A DNA stretch of 64,000 nt from Marisimplicoccus sp964437815 (GTDB lineage: Bacteria; Bacteroidota; Bacteroidia; Flavobacteriales; Flavobacteriaceae), in NCBI GenBank assembly GCA_964437815.1, contig CAYTIE010000001.1, forward strand, positions 19,582 through 83,581, given 5' to 3'. Made by a program: the position numbers and the translations under genes. Positions 34,910 through 45,113 of this stretch are shown here, one piece after another. Every line of letters begins with the position of its first letter. Positions within the stretch are counted from its first letter, which is position 1. Under the pieces are notes generated by a model that saw nothing but the letters and a program-made list of their open reading frames with translations, searched no databases and was not told the origin of the DNA.

Positions 34910-36289
34910 ATGGATAAATCAAAAATCAATGAAATCATTAATTCTCAGAAAAATTTCCTAGATTCTAATTCTAATAGTATTAGTTCAAGAATTTTACTTT
35001 TAAAAAAGCTACTAATAAACATCAAATTATTTGAAGAAGAAATCTATGATGCTCTTTCTAAGGATCTTAGTAAAGCTAAATTTGAGTCTTTTCTAACAGA
35101 AATCCTTCTTGTTGAAAAAGAAATAAAACTTTTTATAAAAAAAATCAACAAATGGTCAAAAGATAAAAGAGTAAGAGCATCAATATTAAATTTTCCTTCA
35201 AAAAATTATCTAAAACCTGAACCATTTGGAAGAGTTCTTATTATCACTCCTTGGAATTACCCATTTCAACTCTCTTTAACCCCTTTAATTGGAGCCTTTA
35301 GCTCAGGAAATACTGTTGTAATAAAACCTTCTGAATTGGCACCTAATACATCATCTGTATTAAGCAAGTTGATTAAAGAAACTTTTCCAGAAAATATTGT
35401 TTCAGTTATTGAAGGAGATGCTGAAGTTTCAAAAAACTTGTTATCTAAAAAGTGGGATTATATTTTTTTTACTGGAAGTACAAGAGTTGGAAAAATTGTA
35501 GCAAATGAAGCTGCTAAAAATTTAACCCCAATAACACTTGAGTTAGGGGGGAAAAGTCCTTGTGTTGTAGATGAAGGTATAAATATTGAAAAGGCAGCTA
35601 AAAGAATTGTTTCTGGTAAATTTATAAACTGTGGTCAAACCTGTATAGCCCCAGATTATATTTTAGTTAATGATAAAATAAAATCCAAGCTTATTAACCA
35701 TCTTAAAATCGAAATTCTTAAAACATATGGTAATAAACCTAATCAATCAAATAATTATGGAAGAATAATTAGCAAAAATCATTTAGATAGATTAACTAAG
35801 ATAATTGCTGGTCAAAATATAGTTTTTGGTGGTCATTCAAATAAAGAAGATAAATATATTGAACCAACATTAATTGTAGATCCTGATATAAACTCAGCTA
35901 TTATGTCAGAAGAAATATTTGGACCCATTCTTCCAATAATGTCTTATGATAATGTTGGGGAAATTGAAAAGGTGATATTAAAGAATCCAAATCCCCTGGC
36001 GTTTTATATTTTTTCAAATAATAAGAAGTTTATAAATCATTTAATTAATAATTTCTCTTTTGGAGGATGCGTCATAAATGATACTCTTATTCATTATATT
36101 AATTCAAATCTTCCGTTTGGAGGAATTGGAAATAGTGGAATGGGAGCTTATAGAGGAAAGTATAGCTTTGATACATTTTCTCATTACAAACCTGTTCTAA
36201 AAAAACAATCATTTTTTTTAGATAATCTCAGATTTGGGCCACATCCAAAATCATTTAATACATTAAAGAAACTATTAAGTAAATTTTAA
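34910..36289 (+). CDS. NAD(P)-dependent aldehyde dehydrogenase (class 3-like)
   Basis: Oxidises aldehydes to acids. The 459-residue protein shows the ALDH core: TPWNYPFQLSLTPLIGAFSSGNTVVIKPSE, FFTGSTRVGKIVANEAA, the general-base ELGGKSP, and the nucleophile Cys in GKFINCGQTCIAPDY, then EEIFGPILP and LPFGGIGNSGMG. The short length and FDTFSHYKPVLKK ending resemble class 3 / fatty- or coniferyl-aldehyde dehydrogenases; the true substrate is unknown. ATG 34910 is chosen over TTG 34901. The nitroreductase follows after 2 bp. Confidence 0.93.
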   Translation: MDKSKINEIINSQKNFLDSNSNSISSRILLLKKLLINIKLFEEEIYDALSKDLSKAKFESFLTEILLVEKEIKLFIKKINKWSKDKRVRASILNFPSKNYLKPEPFGRVLIITPWNYPFQLSLTPLIGAFSSGNTVVIKPSELAPNTSSVLSKLIKETFPENIVSVIEGDAEVSKNLLSKKWDYIFFTGSTRVGKIVANEAAKNLTPITLELGGKSPCVVDEGINIEKAAKRIVSGKFINCGQTCIAPDYILVNDKIKSKLINHLKIEILKTYGNKPNQSNNYGRIISKNHLDRLTKIIAGQNIVFGGHSNKEDKYIEPTLIVDPDINSAIMSEEIFGPILPIMSYDNVGEIEKVILKNPNPLAFYIFSNNKKFINHLINNFSFGGCVINDTLIHYINSNLPFGGIGNSGMGAYRGKYSFDTFSHYKPVLKKQSFFLDNLRFGPHPKSFNTLKKLLSKF

Positions 36290-36291
36290 AA

Positions 36292-37008
36292 ATGGAAAAA
36301 ACTGTATCTGAAGCTATAAAATATAGAAGATCTGTAAGGAGATTTGATAAAGACATAGAGATAGATGATAACATTGTAAAAAAATGTATTGAGAATGCAG
36401 TTCTTGCCCCAACAAGTAGTAATCTTCAATTATGGGAATTCTATCACATCACTGATAAAACTTTACTTGAAGAGATTGCTAAATCTTGTTTTAATCAACC
36501 AGCTGCTAGAACTGCAAAGCAATTAGTTATTACAGTTGTAAGAAGAGATTTATGGAGAGAGCGTGCTAAAGAAAATATAAAGTTTCATGAATCAAATAAA
36601 GAAAGTATGAGTGAGCGGGAATATAGATTAGTTATGAAATATTATAAAACTGCAATTCCTTTGGCTTACAAAAACTTTCTAGGAATTTCAAGTTATATTA
36701 AATATATATATGCTTGGATTATAGGATTATTTAGAGTTATATATAGACAATTAAGAAAATCTGATATGAGAATAGTTGCACATAAAAGTGCTGGGCTTGC
36801 GTCACAGAACTTTATGATTAGTATGGCTGGTGTTAATTATGACACTTGTCCTATGGAAGGTTTTGATTCAATTAGGGTAAAGAAAATATTAAAGCTAAAT
36901 AAATCAGCAGAAATAAACATGATAATTGGATGTGGAATAAGAACATCTAAAGGAATATATGGGAAAAGATTTAGAATCCCATTTGAAAAAGTTTATATAA
37001 AAAAATAA
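36292..37008 (+). CDS. Nitroreductase-family flavoprotein
   Basis: 238 residues. The FMN-binding N-terminus SEAIKYRRSVRRFDKDIEI (about 5-23) and VLAPTSSNLQLWEF (about 38-51) and the C-terminal SAGLASQNFMISMAGVNYDTCPMEGFD are typical of the oxidoreductase family. A mid-protein stretch with YKNFLGISSYIKYIYAWIIG is unusually hydrophobic, hinting at membrane or hydrophobic-substrate association. Probably cotranscribed with the aldehyde dehydrogenase. Substrate unknown. Confidence 0.88.
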   Translation: MEKTVSEAIKYRRSVRRFDKDIEIDDNIVKKCIENAVLAPTSSNLQLWEFYHITDKTLLEEIAKSCFNQPAARTAKQLVITVVRRDLWRERAKENIKFHESNKESMSEREYRLVMKYYKTAIPLAYKNFLGISSYIKYIYAWIIGLFRVIYRQLRKSDMRIVAHKSAGLASQNFMISMAGVNYDTCPMEGFDSIRVKKILKLNKSAEINMIIGCGIRTSKGIYGKRFRIPFEKVYIKK

Positions 37009-37012
37009 GCAG

Positions 37013-38935
37013 TTATTTAGACGACTCTATAATAGAAAGATCTAACCAATCCTTAAATTTTGTTTCTGAAGCATATTGAATTGGTTCAGTTAAAATTTCA
37101 CCTGTAGGTTTCATTGCAACATAATAAGGCTGAGAAGCACTTTTAAAATTCATAAACTGAAAGACAGACCACTTTTGACCTACAGTATTAACATATTGAG
37201 TTTTTCCAAGATCATTTATATATTTAAACTTATCATTATAATCTAATTCTGACCTATCATCAACATATAAAGATATAATAACAAATTCTTTATCTAGTAG
37301 GTTATAAATACCTGGTTTTGACCAAACATTTTCTTCCATTCTTCTACAATTTGCACAGGCCCATCCAGTAAAATCAAGCAAAACCAATTTTTGATTTTCT
37401 AATGCATAGCTTCTACCCTCTTCAAAACTTTTATAACAATTTAAACCAAGTGGACATTGGTTTTCAGAATTTTGAATTGAATAAAACTCTGGAGGTAGAA
37501 TTCCACTTAATAGTTTAACATTATTACTATTATAAAGACCTGAAATTAAAAATATTGAGAAAATTAAGGAAACCCATCCTGATATACTTCTAAAATTAAA
37601 TTTAGGTTTTCCAAAATAAGAACCAAAATGATATAGTGATAGAGATAAAAATATAATTATCCAAATAAAAACAAAAACCTCTCTTTTTAATATATCCCAG
37701 CCTCCAACTAAATCAGCATTTGAAAGAAATTTAAATGCAAGGGCTAACTCTAAAAAACCCAAAGTAACTTTCATTTTTTTTAACCAAACACCCGAACTTG
37801 GAATTGCTGAAATGTATTTTGGATAAAATGCAAGTAATGTAAAAGGCAGCCCTAAGGAGACTCCAAACCCAAGCATTCCAATACTTAACTGCATTGCACC
37901 AGATTCTTGTCCAGAAAGAGTTCCTGCTAATAATGATCCAAGAATAGGACCTGTACAAGAGAATGAAACTAATGTTAATGTCAATGCCATAAAAAATATT
38001 CCAATCATTCCTCCCTTTGAAGATTTCGAATCAGATTTAGATATTATTGAATTTGGTATAGTCAAATCAAAATAGCCAAAGAAAGAAATTGCAAAAAATA
38101 TAAATACTACAAAGAATAATGTGTTTACATAAATATTAGTTCCAATTGAATTAAGGATATTTGGGTTAAAGTTGTCAAAAACATGAAAAGGAAAACTTAG
38201 GCCAAGATAGATTAAGATAATAAACAAACCATATAAAGATGCCGATTTTAAACTACCATATTTTAATTTGTCTTCATCTAAAAAGTATGAAACTGTTAGA
38301 GGAATCATTGGAAAAATGCATGGAGTTAATAATGCAAGAAATCCTGCAATTAAACCAAAAATGAATATTTCGATATAATTTATTGAATCAGAAATATCAT
38401 TTGAGATAAGTTCAGTTCTCTTAAAATTATATTTCAATTGATTGTACTTATTTATGTCATCTAGAGTAACATTTTCAGTAATATTTATTTTTTTTGAGGG
38501 ATCAATTGGAATATTAAATGTTTCATTTCTAAAAACACATAACTCATCATCGCATGAGGAATATACAATTTCAACTTTAAGTAATTCAAAATCAAGGTTA
38601 TTTAAATCAATTATTTTATTAAAACTAGCTTCATTAATAAAATATGGCAGATCTATATCAAAGACATTATCATACCCAACAATGGGTTCACTTTCATTGA
38701 ATTTTTCTTTTTCACTAGAACTCAATTCAGAGTTTAAAAAAATAAATTCAGTGGCATTACCTTCTATAGGTGAATATTGAGAATAAAGTTTCCAACCATC
38801 TATAATCTCAGCACTGAAAGTCAAATTGAACTTATTATTCTCAATCTTATCTAATTCATATTTCCATTTAACTGGTTCTTCAGATTGTGAAAAAACTGAG
38901 AGTAAAGAGAACAATAAAGCTAGTATTTTAATCAT
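37013..38935 (-). CDS. Thiol:disulfide interchange protein DsbD-like
   Basis: Passes electrons from the cytoplasm to periplasmic thiol proteins. Signal peptide (1-17); N-terminal DsbD-like domain with Cys pair CDDELC (about 129-134); a membrane domain of eight or so segments with TPCIFPMIPLTVSYF and SCTGPILGSLLAGT, each carrying one redox Cys; and a C-terminal thioredoxin domain with GWACANCRRMEENVW (CANC). The 640-residue length fits the three-domain layout. Overlaps tilS by 8 bp. Confidence 0.92.
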   Translation of the reverse strand: MIKILALLFSLLSVFSQSEEPVKWKYELDKIENNKFNLTFSAEIIDGWKLYSQYSPIEGNATEFIFLNSELSSSEKEKFNESEPIVGYDNVFDIDLPYFINEASFNKIIDLNNLDFELLKVEIVYSSCDDELCVFRNETFNIPIDPSKKINITENVTLDDINKYNQLKYNFKRTELISNDISDSINYIEIFIFGLIAGFLALLTPCIFPMIPLTVSYFLDEDKLKYGSLKSASLYGLFIILIYLGLSFPFHVFDNFNPNILNSIGTNIYVNTLFFVVFIFFAISFFGYFDLTIPNSIISKSDSKSSKGGMIGIFFMALTLTLVSFSCTGPILGSLLAGTLSGQESGAMQLSIGMLGFGVSLGLPFTLLAFYPKYISAIPSSGVWLKKMKVTLGFLELALAFKFLSNADLVGGWDILKREVFVFIWIIIFLSLSLYHFGSYFGKPKFNFRSISGWVSLIFSIFLISGLYNSNNVKLLSGILPPEFYSIQNSENQCPLGLNCYKSFEEGRSYALENQKLVLLDFTGWACANCRRMEENVWSKPGIYNLLDKEFVIISLYVDDRSELDYNDKFKYINDLGKTQYVNTVGQKWSVFQFMNFKSASQPYYVAMKPTGEILTEPIQYASETKFKDWLDLSIIESSK

Positions 38936-39863
38936 TACTTGTTTGGGAAATTATTAATGTATTTTTATTTTTTATCATTTTATAATTATGTGAAGATATA
39001 TATTTTCCAGAATCAGAATCAAATAATTTTATTACCTCTTTATAATTAAATTCAAAATCTTTGAATAATTCATGTATATAGAACTCAATTGGATTAAGAT
39101 CTCTTAGAAGATCTAAATTGATGACTATAGTCTTTTCTTTATTGATAAAAATTTTATTCTTTGTTTCAGAAATTATCTTCTCTACAAATAACTTAGTTGA
39201 ATTTAAATTTTCAGTAGTTTTTTTGAATTTCAATAAAACATTTTTATCATCTGATTTCAAATATGGAATAACAGAATGTCTTATCTTATTTCTTAAATAA
39301 TCTTCTTCATCATTTGATGAGTCTTCTCTATAAGTGATTTTATTTACTTTAGAAAACTCAATTATTTGTTCTTTAGAAATCATTAAGAGTGGCCTAATAA
39401 TTTTATTAATCTTATCTGGAATACCAACCAAACCATCAATTCCTGTTCCTCTAATTGAATTAATTATAAATGTCTCTAACTGATCATCAAGATGATGAGC
39501 TGTTACAACAAAATCATATTTCTCTTTATTAGTTAATTCCTCAAACCATTCATATCTTAATTCTCTGGCCCCCATTTGAATAGTCAATTTATTTTTTTTA
39601 CAATAATCTTCTGTACTAAATTTTTTATTATATAACTTGACATTTTTCTCTGAGCACCATTTACTTATAAATATTTCATCATCATTACTTTCTTTTCCTC
39701 TTAGTTGAAAATTACAGTGTGCAATAGAAAAATTTAAATTGTTAGTCAAGAACAAGTTGGCTAAGACCATACTATCTACTCCACCACTGATTGCAAGTAA
39801 AAAATTACAGTCCTTACTTGGATTGATTTCAGCTAAAAATAATTGCTCTATTGTTTTTGACAC
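38928..39863 (-). CDS. tilS: tRNA(Ile)-lysidine synthase TilS, short form
   Basis: Converts C34 of tRNA-Ile(CAU) to lysidine, needed to read AUA. The PP-loop ATP site LLAISGGVDSMVLANLF (about 22-38) is intact, as are AHCNFQLRG, ARELRYEWF, TAHHLDDQLETF and IIRPLLMISKEQI with RNKIRHSVIPYL. At 311 residues it is shorter than the ~430-residue form and lacks the C-terminal TilS-C domain. The start is GTG at 39863. A TAATTTTG box on the minus strand (39868-39875) is only a few bases upstream. Confidence 0.93.
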   Translation of the reverse strand: MSKTIEQLFLAEINPSKDCNFLLAISGGVDSMVLANLFLTNNLNFSIAHCNFQLRGKESNDDEIFISKWCSEKNVKLYNKKFSTEDYCKKNKLTIQMGARELRYEWFEELTNKEKYDFVVTAHHLDDQLETFIINSIRGTGIDGLVGIPDKINKIIRPLLMISKEQIIEFSKVNKITYREDSSNDEEDYLRNKIRHSVIPYLKSDDKNVLLKFKKTTENLNSTKLFVEKIISETKNKIFINKEKTIVINLDLLRDLNPIEFYIHELFKDFEFNYKEVIKLFDSDSGKYISSHNYKMIKNKNTLIISQTSND

Positions 39864-39920
39864 TATACAAAATTAAATAAACTTTTAGTCAAATAACTAT
39901 ATTCATATATCATACTTAAG

Positions 39921-39928
39921 TATTTTTG
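39921..39928 (+). promoter_or_regulatory. Candidate -7 box for nhaC-like gene
   Basis: TATTTTTG matches TAnnTTTG, 25 bases before the TTG start at 39954. No clear -33 TTG. The divergent tilS gene has its own box on the other strand at 39868-39875. Confidence 0.35.
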
Positions 39929-39953
39929 TTCTAAACTTGTATAAATAAAAAAT

Positions 39954-41411
39954 TTGAAAGAATCCAAAAAAAAGAACTTACCATTATCAGTGGCAATTTT
40001 ACCTCTTTTATTTTTGGTAGCATTATTGTCATTCAATCTATATGCAAATGTATTTATTTACGATGCTGATCCTCTTGCTGGGTCTAGCCAGTTTATATTA
40101 ATTATAAGTGGTGCTTTTGCAGCAACGATAGGGATGAGATACAACATTTCTTATAAAGAAGTTGCAGATAGTATTTCTAATAGTATTAAATCTGTTACTC
40201 CAGCTTTAATAATTCTTCTTTGGGTTGGTGCTTTAGCCGGAACATGGATGATAAGTGGAATTATTCCTTCTATGGTTTACTATGGATTAAAATTACTTGA
40301 TCCAAATATCTTTCTTCCAGCATGTATAATTATTTGTTCAATTATATCAATTGCTACTGGAAGCAGCTGGACAACTTCAGCAACAGTTGGAATAGCTCTA
40401 GTAGGGATTGGAAAAGTACTAGGTATACCTGCGGGAATGGTTGGAGGAGCTGTAATTTCTGGAGCCTACTTTGGAGATAAATTATCTCCACTTAGCGATA
40501 CTACAAACTTAGCTGCTGCTGTATCTAGAGTTGATCTTTTTAAACATATAAGATATCTTACATATACTACTGTTCCGAGTATCTCAATAGCTTTAGTTGT
40601 GTTTATAATTCTTGGAGTTTTACAATCATCTGATGGGGTTACGGATAATTCTTTTTTAATTGATACAATATCTAATACATTTAATATCTCATTAATCCTT
40701 TTTATAGTTCCTGTTATTGTTATTATTATGATTGTAAAAAAGACACCTCCTATAAGAGCACTTTGCATTGGGACACTTTTAGGGGCATTATTTGCAGTTA
40801 TTTTTCAACCTCAAATAATAATGGAGCTCTCTAATTCTTCAAGTATGACAATTATAGGTTCTTACAAGGTTCTTGTTGATACAATAACTAGCAGCGTTAG
40901 CATTCCAACAAATAGTGAAGTCTTAAATGAGTTATTTTCAACTGGTGGAATGATAGGAATGCTAAATACTATTTTTCTTGTAATTGCAACAATGATTTTT
41001 GGAGGTGCAATGGATGCAATAGGAGCAATTAAAACAATCAGTAAAGCATTATTAAAATGGGCGGATAGTGTATTTAAATTATTTGCCAGTACTGTAGCTT
41101 CTTGTCTGGCGCTTAACTTAACAGCTTCTGACCAGTACTTATCAATTGTCGTTTCAGGTAAAATGTTTGATAAAGCATATAAAGAAAAAAAGCTTGCTCC
41201 GGAAAACTTAAGTAGAACACTAGAAGACTCTGCAACTGTAACATCAGCACTTATTCCATGGAATTCATGTGGAGCCTATCACTCATCAGTTTTAGGTGTT
41301 AGTGTTGGCGAATACTTTATATATGCAATTTTTAATTGGATTAGTCCATTTATGACTTTAATATATGCTGCTCTTAGAATAAAAATCAGGACTTTAACTG
41401 ATAAAAATTAA
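39954..41411 (+). CDS. NhaC-family Na+/H+ antiporter
   Basis: 485-residue inner-membrane transporter with about 11-12 hydrophobic segments. Family parts are GSSWTTSATVGIALVGIGKVLGIPAGMVGGAVISGAYFGDKLSPLSDTTNLAAA and, near the end, LTASDQYLSIVVSGKMF with LSRTLEDSATVTSALIPWNSCGAY. Expected to exchange Na+ for H+, consistent with a marine habitat; members of this family can also move dicarboxylate or amino acid pairs. Start is TTG 39954 (MKESKKKNLP); no nearer ATG. Confidence 0.9.
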   Translation: MKESKKKNLPLSVAILPLLFLVALLSFNLYANVFIYDADPLAGSSQFILIISGAFAATIGMRYNISYKEVADSISNSIKSVTPALIILLWVGALAGTWMISGIIPSMVYYGLKLLDPNIFLPACIIICSIISIATGSSWTTSATVGIALVGIGKVLGIPAGMVGGAVISGAYFGDKLSPLSDTTNLAAAVSRVDLFKHIRYLTYTTVPSISIALVVFIILGVLQSSDGVTDNSFLIDTISNTFNISLILFIVPVIVIIMIVKKTPPIRALCIGTLLGALFAVIFQPQIIMELSNSSSMTIIGSYKVLVDTITSSVSIPTNSEVLNELFSTGGMIGMLNTIFLVIATMIFGGAMDAIGAIKTISKALLKWADSVFKLFASTVASCLALNLTASDQYLSIVVSGKMFDKAYKEKKLAPENLSRTLEDSATVTSALIPWNSCGAYHSSVLGVSVGEYFIYAIFNWISPFMTLIYAALRIKIRTLTDKN

Positions 41412-41453
41412 ATTTCTAATTACATATTTGTATTTTTACCTAACAAACTTCTT

Positions 41454-43658
41454 ATGGCTAAGAAAAAAAAGAGTAATAAAAGCAAACTTCAGGTCCTATT
41501 AGGTTTTATTTTATTATTTATTTCAATTATACTTACAATATCTTTTATATCCTATTTCTTTAATTGGAAAGTTGATCAGAGTAATATTTCAGAAATTATG
41601 GATAGAAGTGTTAAAGCTGAGAATTACCTTGGTAAGGCGGGAGCATCATTAAGTCATTTGTTTATATATAAATTGTTCGGAGTTGCCAGCTTTATTATTC
41701 CTATAATATTATCTATTACGTCTTATTATTTACTATTAGAAAAAAAACTATTTCAATTAATTGGCAGTTGGACTTGGGCAATAATATATATGCTATGGAT
41801 CTCTGCATTTACTGGATTTATTCAAAATATGCACTATATTCCTTCTGGTATAGTCGGTTACGAAATTAACATGTTTCTTATGGATTATATTGGAAATATT
41901 GGGATAGCTCTTTTACTAGTTTTTTCAGCATTAAGTTTTATAGTAATCAAATTAAATATCACCCCAAAAAAGGCTATTGACTTTATAAAAAATTTATTTA
42001 AAGCAAAAAATTTAAATCAAGGTGAAGAAATATTAAATCCAATAAATGTAGATAATGGGTTTATTGAGAATTCTAATGAAGAGTTATCGATTGAAATTCA
42101 AGATGAAATACCAGTTGAAATTCAAGATGAAATAGTAGAGACTAAATCTGATACTAATAATGTTGTTTTTGACCCAAAGCTAGACCTTAGCAGTTATAAG
42201 AAACCAAATTTTGATTTATTAAATGATTATGGAGATGGTACTATTAAAATTGATCAAGATGAATTAGACTCCAATAAAAATAAAATAGTTGACACTTTAA
42301 AAAATTATAATATAGGTATAAAACAAATCAAGGCAACGATTGGCCCAACGGTTACATTATATGAAATTATACCTGATGCTGGAGTACGAATCTCTAAAAT
42401 AAAAAGTCTTGAGGATGACATTGCATTATCATTATCTGCATTAGGGATTAGGATAATAGCCCCTATTCCTGGAAAAGGAACAATTGGAATTGAGGTTCCA
42501 AATAAAAAAAAGGCAATCGTTTCAATGAAATCTTTACTTTCTTCTAAGAAATTTACAGAAGCGGAAATGGAACTGCCAATTGCTATTGGAAAAACAATTA
42601 GCAATGAATCATTTGTTGTTGATTTAACAAAAATGCCTCATTTATTAATGGCAGGAGCAACTGGTCAAGGTAAATCAGTAGGTATTAATGCTATTTTATG
42701 CTCTATTTTATATAAAAAGCATCCAGCAGAAGTAAAATTTGTTTTAGTTGATCCTAAAAAAATTGAATTATCTATATATAATAAAATTGAAAAACATTAT
42801 CTAGCTAAGCTTCCTGATTCAGAAAATGCTATAATAATTAATAATGATACGGTTATCAATACACTAAATTCATTATGTAGAGAGATGGATAAAAGATATG
42901 AGCTATTAAAAAATGCTATGACTAGAAATATAAAAGAGTATAACTCAAAATTTGTATCGAAAACTTTAAATCCAGAAGAAGGACATATATTCTTACCATA
43001 TATAATATTAGTAATTGATGAATTCGCAGATTTAATTATGACCTCAGGTAAAGAAATTGAAACTCCATTGGCTAGATTAGCTCAACTATCAAGAGCTGTT
43101 GGAATTCATTTAGTTATTGCTACTCAAAGACCTTCAGTTAATGTTATAACTGGGCTTATAAAAGCTAACTTTCCTGCAAGAATTGCCTATAGAGTTACTT
43201 CAAGAATTGATTCTAGAACAATACTAGATACAGGTGGAGCTGAGCAACTAGTTGGACGCGGTGATCTACTTTACTCTCAATCAAATACTCTAACAAGAAT
43301 TCAATGTGGTTTTATAGACACCCCAGAGGTAGAAAAAATATCTCAATTCATTGGTTCTCAAATTGGATACACAAGTGCATATGAGCTTCCTGAATTTTCA
43401 AAAGATGAGAATTCAAACCCTGAATCTCTTTCTGGAGAAAGAGATCCCATGTTTAATGAGGCTGCAAGAGTAATTGTTTCTCATCAACAAGGATCAGCAT
43501 CTCTTTTACAAAGAAAATTAAAACTTGGATATAATAGGGCTGGAAGAATAATTGATCAAATGGAAGAAGCAGGAATAGTTGGTCCATTTGAAGGAAGTAA
43601 AGCTAGACAAGTATTTATATCAGATTTAAATTCATTAGAAAATATTCTTAGTGATTAG
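41454..43658 (+). CDS. ftsK: DNA translocase FtsK
   Basis: Septal motor that pumps chromosome ends during division. The 734-residue protein has four N-terminal membrane segments (about 12-165), an acidic linker with a short duplication (EIQDEI twice), the alpha/beta ATPase domain with Walker A GATGQGKSVGINA (about 402-414) and Walker B ILVIDEFADLIM, and the C-terminal gamma winged helix (VSHQQGSASLLQRKLKLGYNRAGRIIDQMEEAGIVG), which reads KOPS sites. The permease gene follows after 27 bp. Confidence 0.96.
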   Translation: MAKKKKSNKSKLQVLLGFILLFISIILTISFISYFFNWKVDQSNISEIMDRSVKAENYLGKAGASLSHLFIYKLFGVASFIIPIILSITSYYLLLEKKLFQLIGSWTWAIIYMLWISAFTGFIQNMHYIPSGIVGYEINMFLMDYIGNIGIALLLVFSALSFIVIKLNITPKKAIDFIKNLFKAKNLNQGEEILNPINVDNGFIENSNEELSIEIQDEIPVEIQDEIVETKSDTNNVVFDPKLDLSSYKKPNFDLLNDYGDGTIKIDQDELDSNKNKIVDTLKNYNIGIKQIKATIGPTVTLYEIIPDAGVRISKIKSLEDDIALSLSALGIRIIAPIPGKGTIGIEVPNKKKAIVSMKSLLSSKKFTEAEMELPIAIGKTISNESFVVDLTKMPHLLMAGATGQGKSVGINAILCSILYKKHPAEVKFVLVDPKKIELSIYNKIEKHYLAKLPDSENAIIINNDTVINTLNSLCREMDKRYELLKNAMTRNIKEYNSKFVSKTLNPEEGHIFLPYIILVIDEFADLIMTSGKEIETPLARLAQLSRAVGIHLVIATQRPSVNVITGLIKANFPARIAYRVTSRIDSRTILDTGGAEQLVGRGDLLYSQSNTLTRIQCGFIDTPEVEKISQFIGSQIGYTSAYELPEFSKDENSNPESLSGERDPMFNEAARVIVSHQQGSASLLQRKLKLGYNRAGRIIDQMEEAGIVGPFEGSKARQVFISDLNSLENILSD

Positions 43659-43685
43659 AAAACAAAACATTTTAAGCATATTAGA

Positions 43686-45113
43686 TTGAAGATTCTAGAT
43701 AAATATATTATAAAGTCATACTTTTTAAGACTTATTGGAGTTTTTGCAATATGTTTTATAATTTTTATTATTCATACATTCTGGCTTTATGTTGATGAGT
43801 TAGCTGGCAAGGGTCTAGATATATTTACTATTGGAAAATTCTTTGTTTACTTTTCTCCTAAATTAGTTCCTCTAGTATTGCCTCTATCCATTCTATTAGC
43901 ATCTCTGATGACTTATGGAACTCTTTCAGAAAATTCTGAATTTATAGCAATGAAGTCAAATGGAATTTCTATAATTAGAACTATGGTAGGATTACTAATT
44001 TTTCATATTTTTCTTGGAATTGGATCATTTTATTTTTCAAATCATGTTGTTACATATGGTGAACTTAAATCATATAATCTAAGAAAAAACCTTGCCAAAC
44101 TGAAACCAACACTAGCTATAAGAGAGGGGATATTTAATGATATAGGAGACATGAATATAAAAGTTAATAGAAAATATGGAGATAATGAACAGTATTTAGA
44201 AGATATAATTCTTCATAAAATAAATTTTGAGGATGAAATAAATAGAATAGTTATAAAAGCTGAGTCAGGAGAAATTACAAGTAATAATGAGAATTACCTA
44301 CAGCTAATTTTAAAAAATGGAAATAGATATGAGGAAGTTATAGCTAAAGATATTGCAGAGAAACAAAAATATCCTCATGCTAAAGTATATTTTGAAGAGT
44401 ATTTATTGAATATAGATATATCTGAATTTAATAATGTTGACTTAGATGAAGAAAATTATAGATCAACATATAAAATGCAAAAAATCAGCCAGCTTAAAAC
44501 TAGTGTAGACTCATTAAAAAATAATTTCGAAAGAGACAAAGAAGTATTTAGTATAAGTGTAGCTAGTAGCCATCCTCTGAAAAGGCTGCCTAACTTAAAT
44601 TATAATAGAGTTTCTGAAATAAACAAACCTATTTTTGATTTTATGGAATCCAACGAAAAATATGATATTATTAATGTTTTACAAAATTCCGAAAGTGAAG
44701 TTGATATATTATTAAGACAAATAAATAATAAAAAGAAAAGTTATTTTCTTCAAAAAAAATTAATTAATCTTCATACTCTAACTATAAATGAAAAATACAC
44801 AGTTGTATTTGCTTGTGTTTTTTTATTTTTAATTGGTGCCTCATTGGGAGCAATAATAAGAAAAGGAGGGATTGGACTCCCCTTAGTTCTTTCAATTTGT
44901 ATCTTTTTAACATATCACTATATTGGAGTATTTGGAAAAAATGCTGCTGAGGATAGTACTATAAACCCCTATCTAGGGAGCTGGATGTCAACAATAATAA
45001 TAGCACCTTTTGCGATTTATTTAACTCGTATTGTTTCTCAAGATGGGAGGTTTAATTTTATTCAAATAGATAGAATTTTAAATACTTTTAGAGGAATTTA
45101 TAAAAAGAAATGA
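43686..45113 (+). CDS. LptF/LptG-family permease (YjgP/YjgQ)
   Basis: 475-residue membrane component of the lipopolysaccharide exporter. Three N-terminal segments (IIKSYFLRLIGVFAICFIIFIIH; KLVPLVLPLSILLASLMTYG; MVGLLIFHIFLGIGSFYFSNHV), a large periplasmic beta-jellyroll region (about 125-365) and three C-terminal segments (from VVFACVFLFLIGASLGAIIRKGG) match the family. The start is TTG 43686. It sits where many flavobacteria have lolA then this gene; no lolA is present here. The stop overlaps ribB (ATGA). Confidence 0.9.
   Translation: MKILDKYIIKSYFLRLIGVFAICFIIFIIHTFWLYVDELAGKGLDIFTIGKFFVYFSPKLVPLVLPLSILLASLMTYGTLSENSEFIAMKSNGISIIRTMVGLLIFHIFLGIGSFYFSNHVVTYGELKSYNLRKNLAKLKPTLAIREGIFNDIGDMNIKVNRKYGDNEQYLEDIILHKINFEDEINRIVIKAESGEITSNNENYLQLILKNGNRYEEVIAKDIAEKQKYPHAKVYFEEYLLNIDISEFNNVDLDEENYRSTYKMQKISQLKTSVDSLKNNFERDKEVFSISVASSHPLKRLPNLNYNRVSEINKPIFDFMESNEKYDIINVLQNSESEVDILLRQINNKKKSYFLQKKLINLHTLTINEKYTVVFACVFLFLIGASLGAIIRKGGIGLPLVLSICIFLTYHYIGVFGKNAAEDSTINPYLGSWMSTIIIAPFAIYLTRIVSQDGRFNFIQIDRILNTFRGIYKKK

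Noticed and set aside
42080..42140. Short duplication (EIQDEI twice) in FtsK
   Set aside because: Two copies in a disordered acidic linker are ordinary replication slippage with no evident function.
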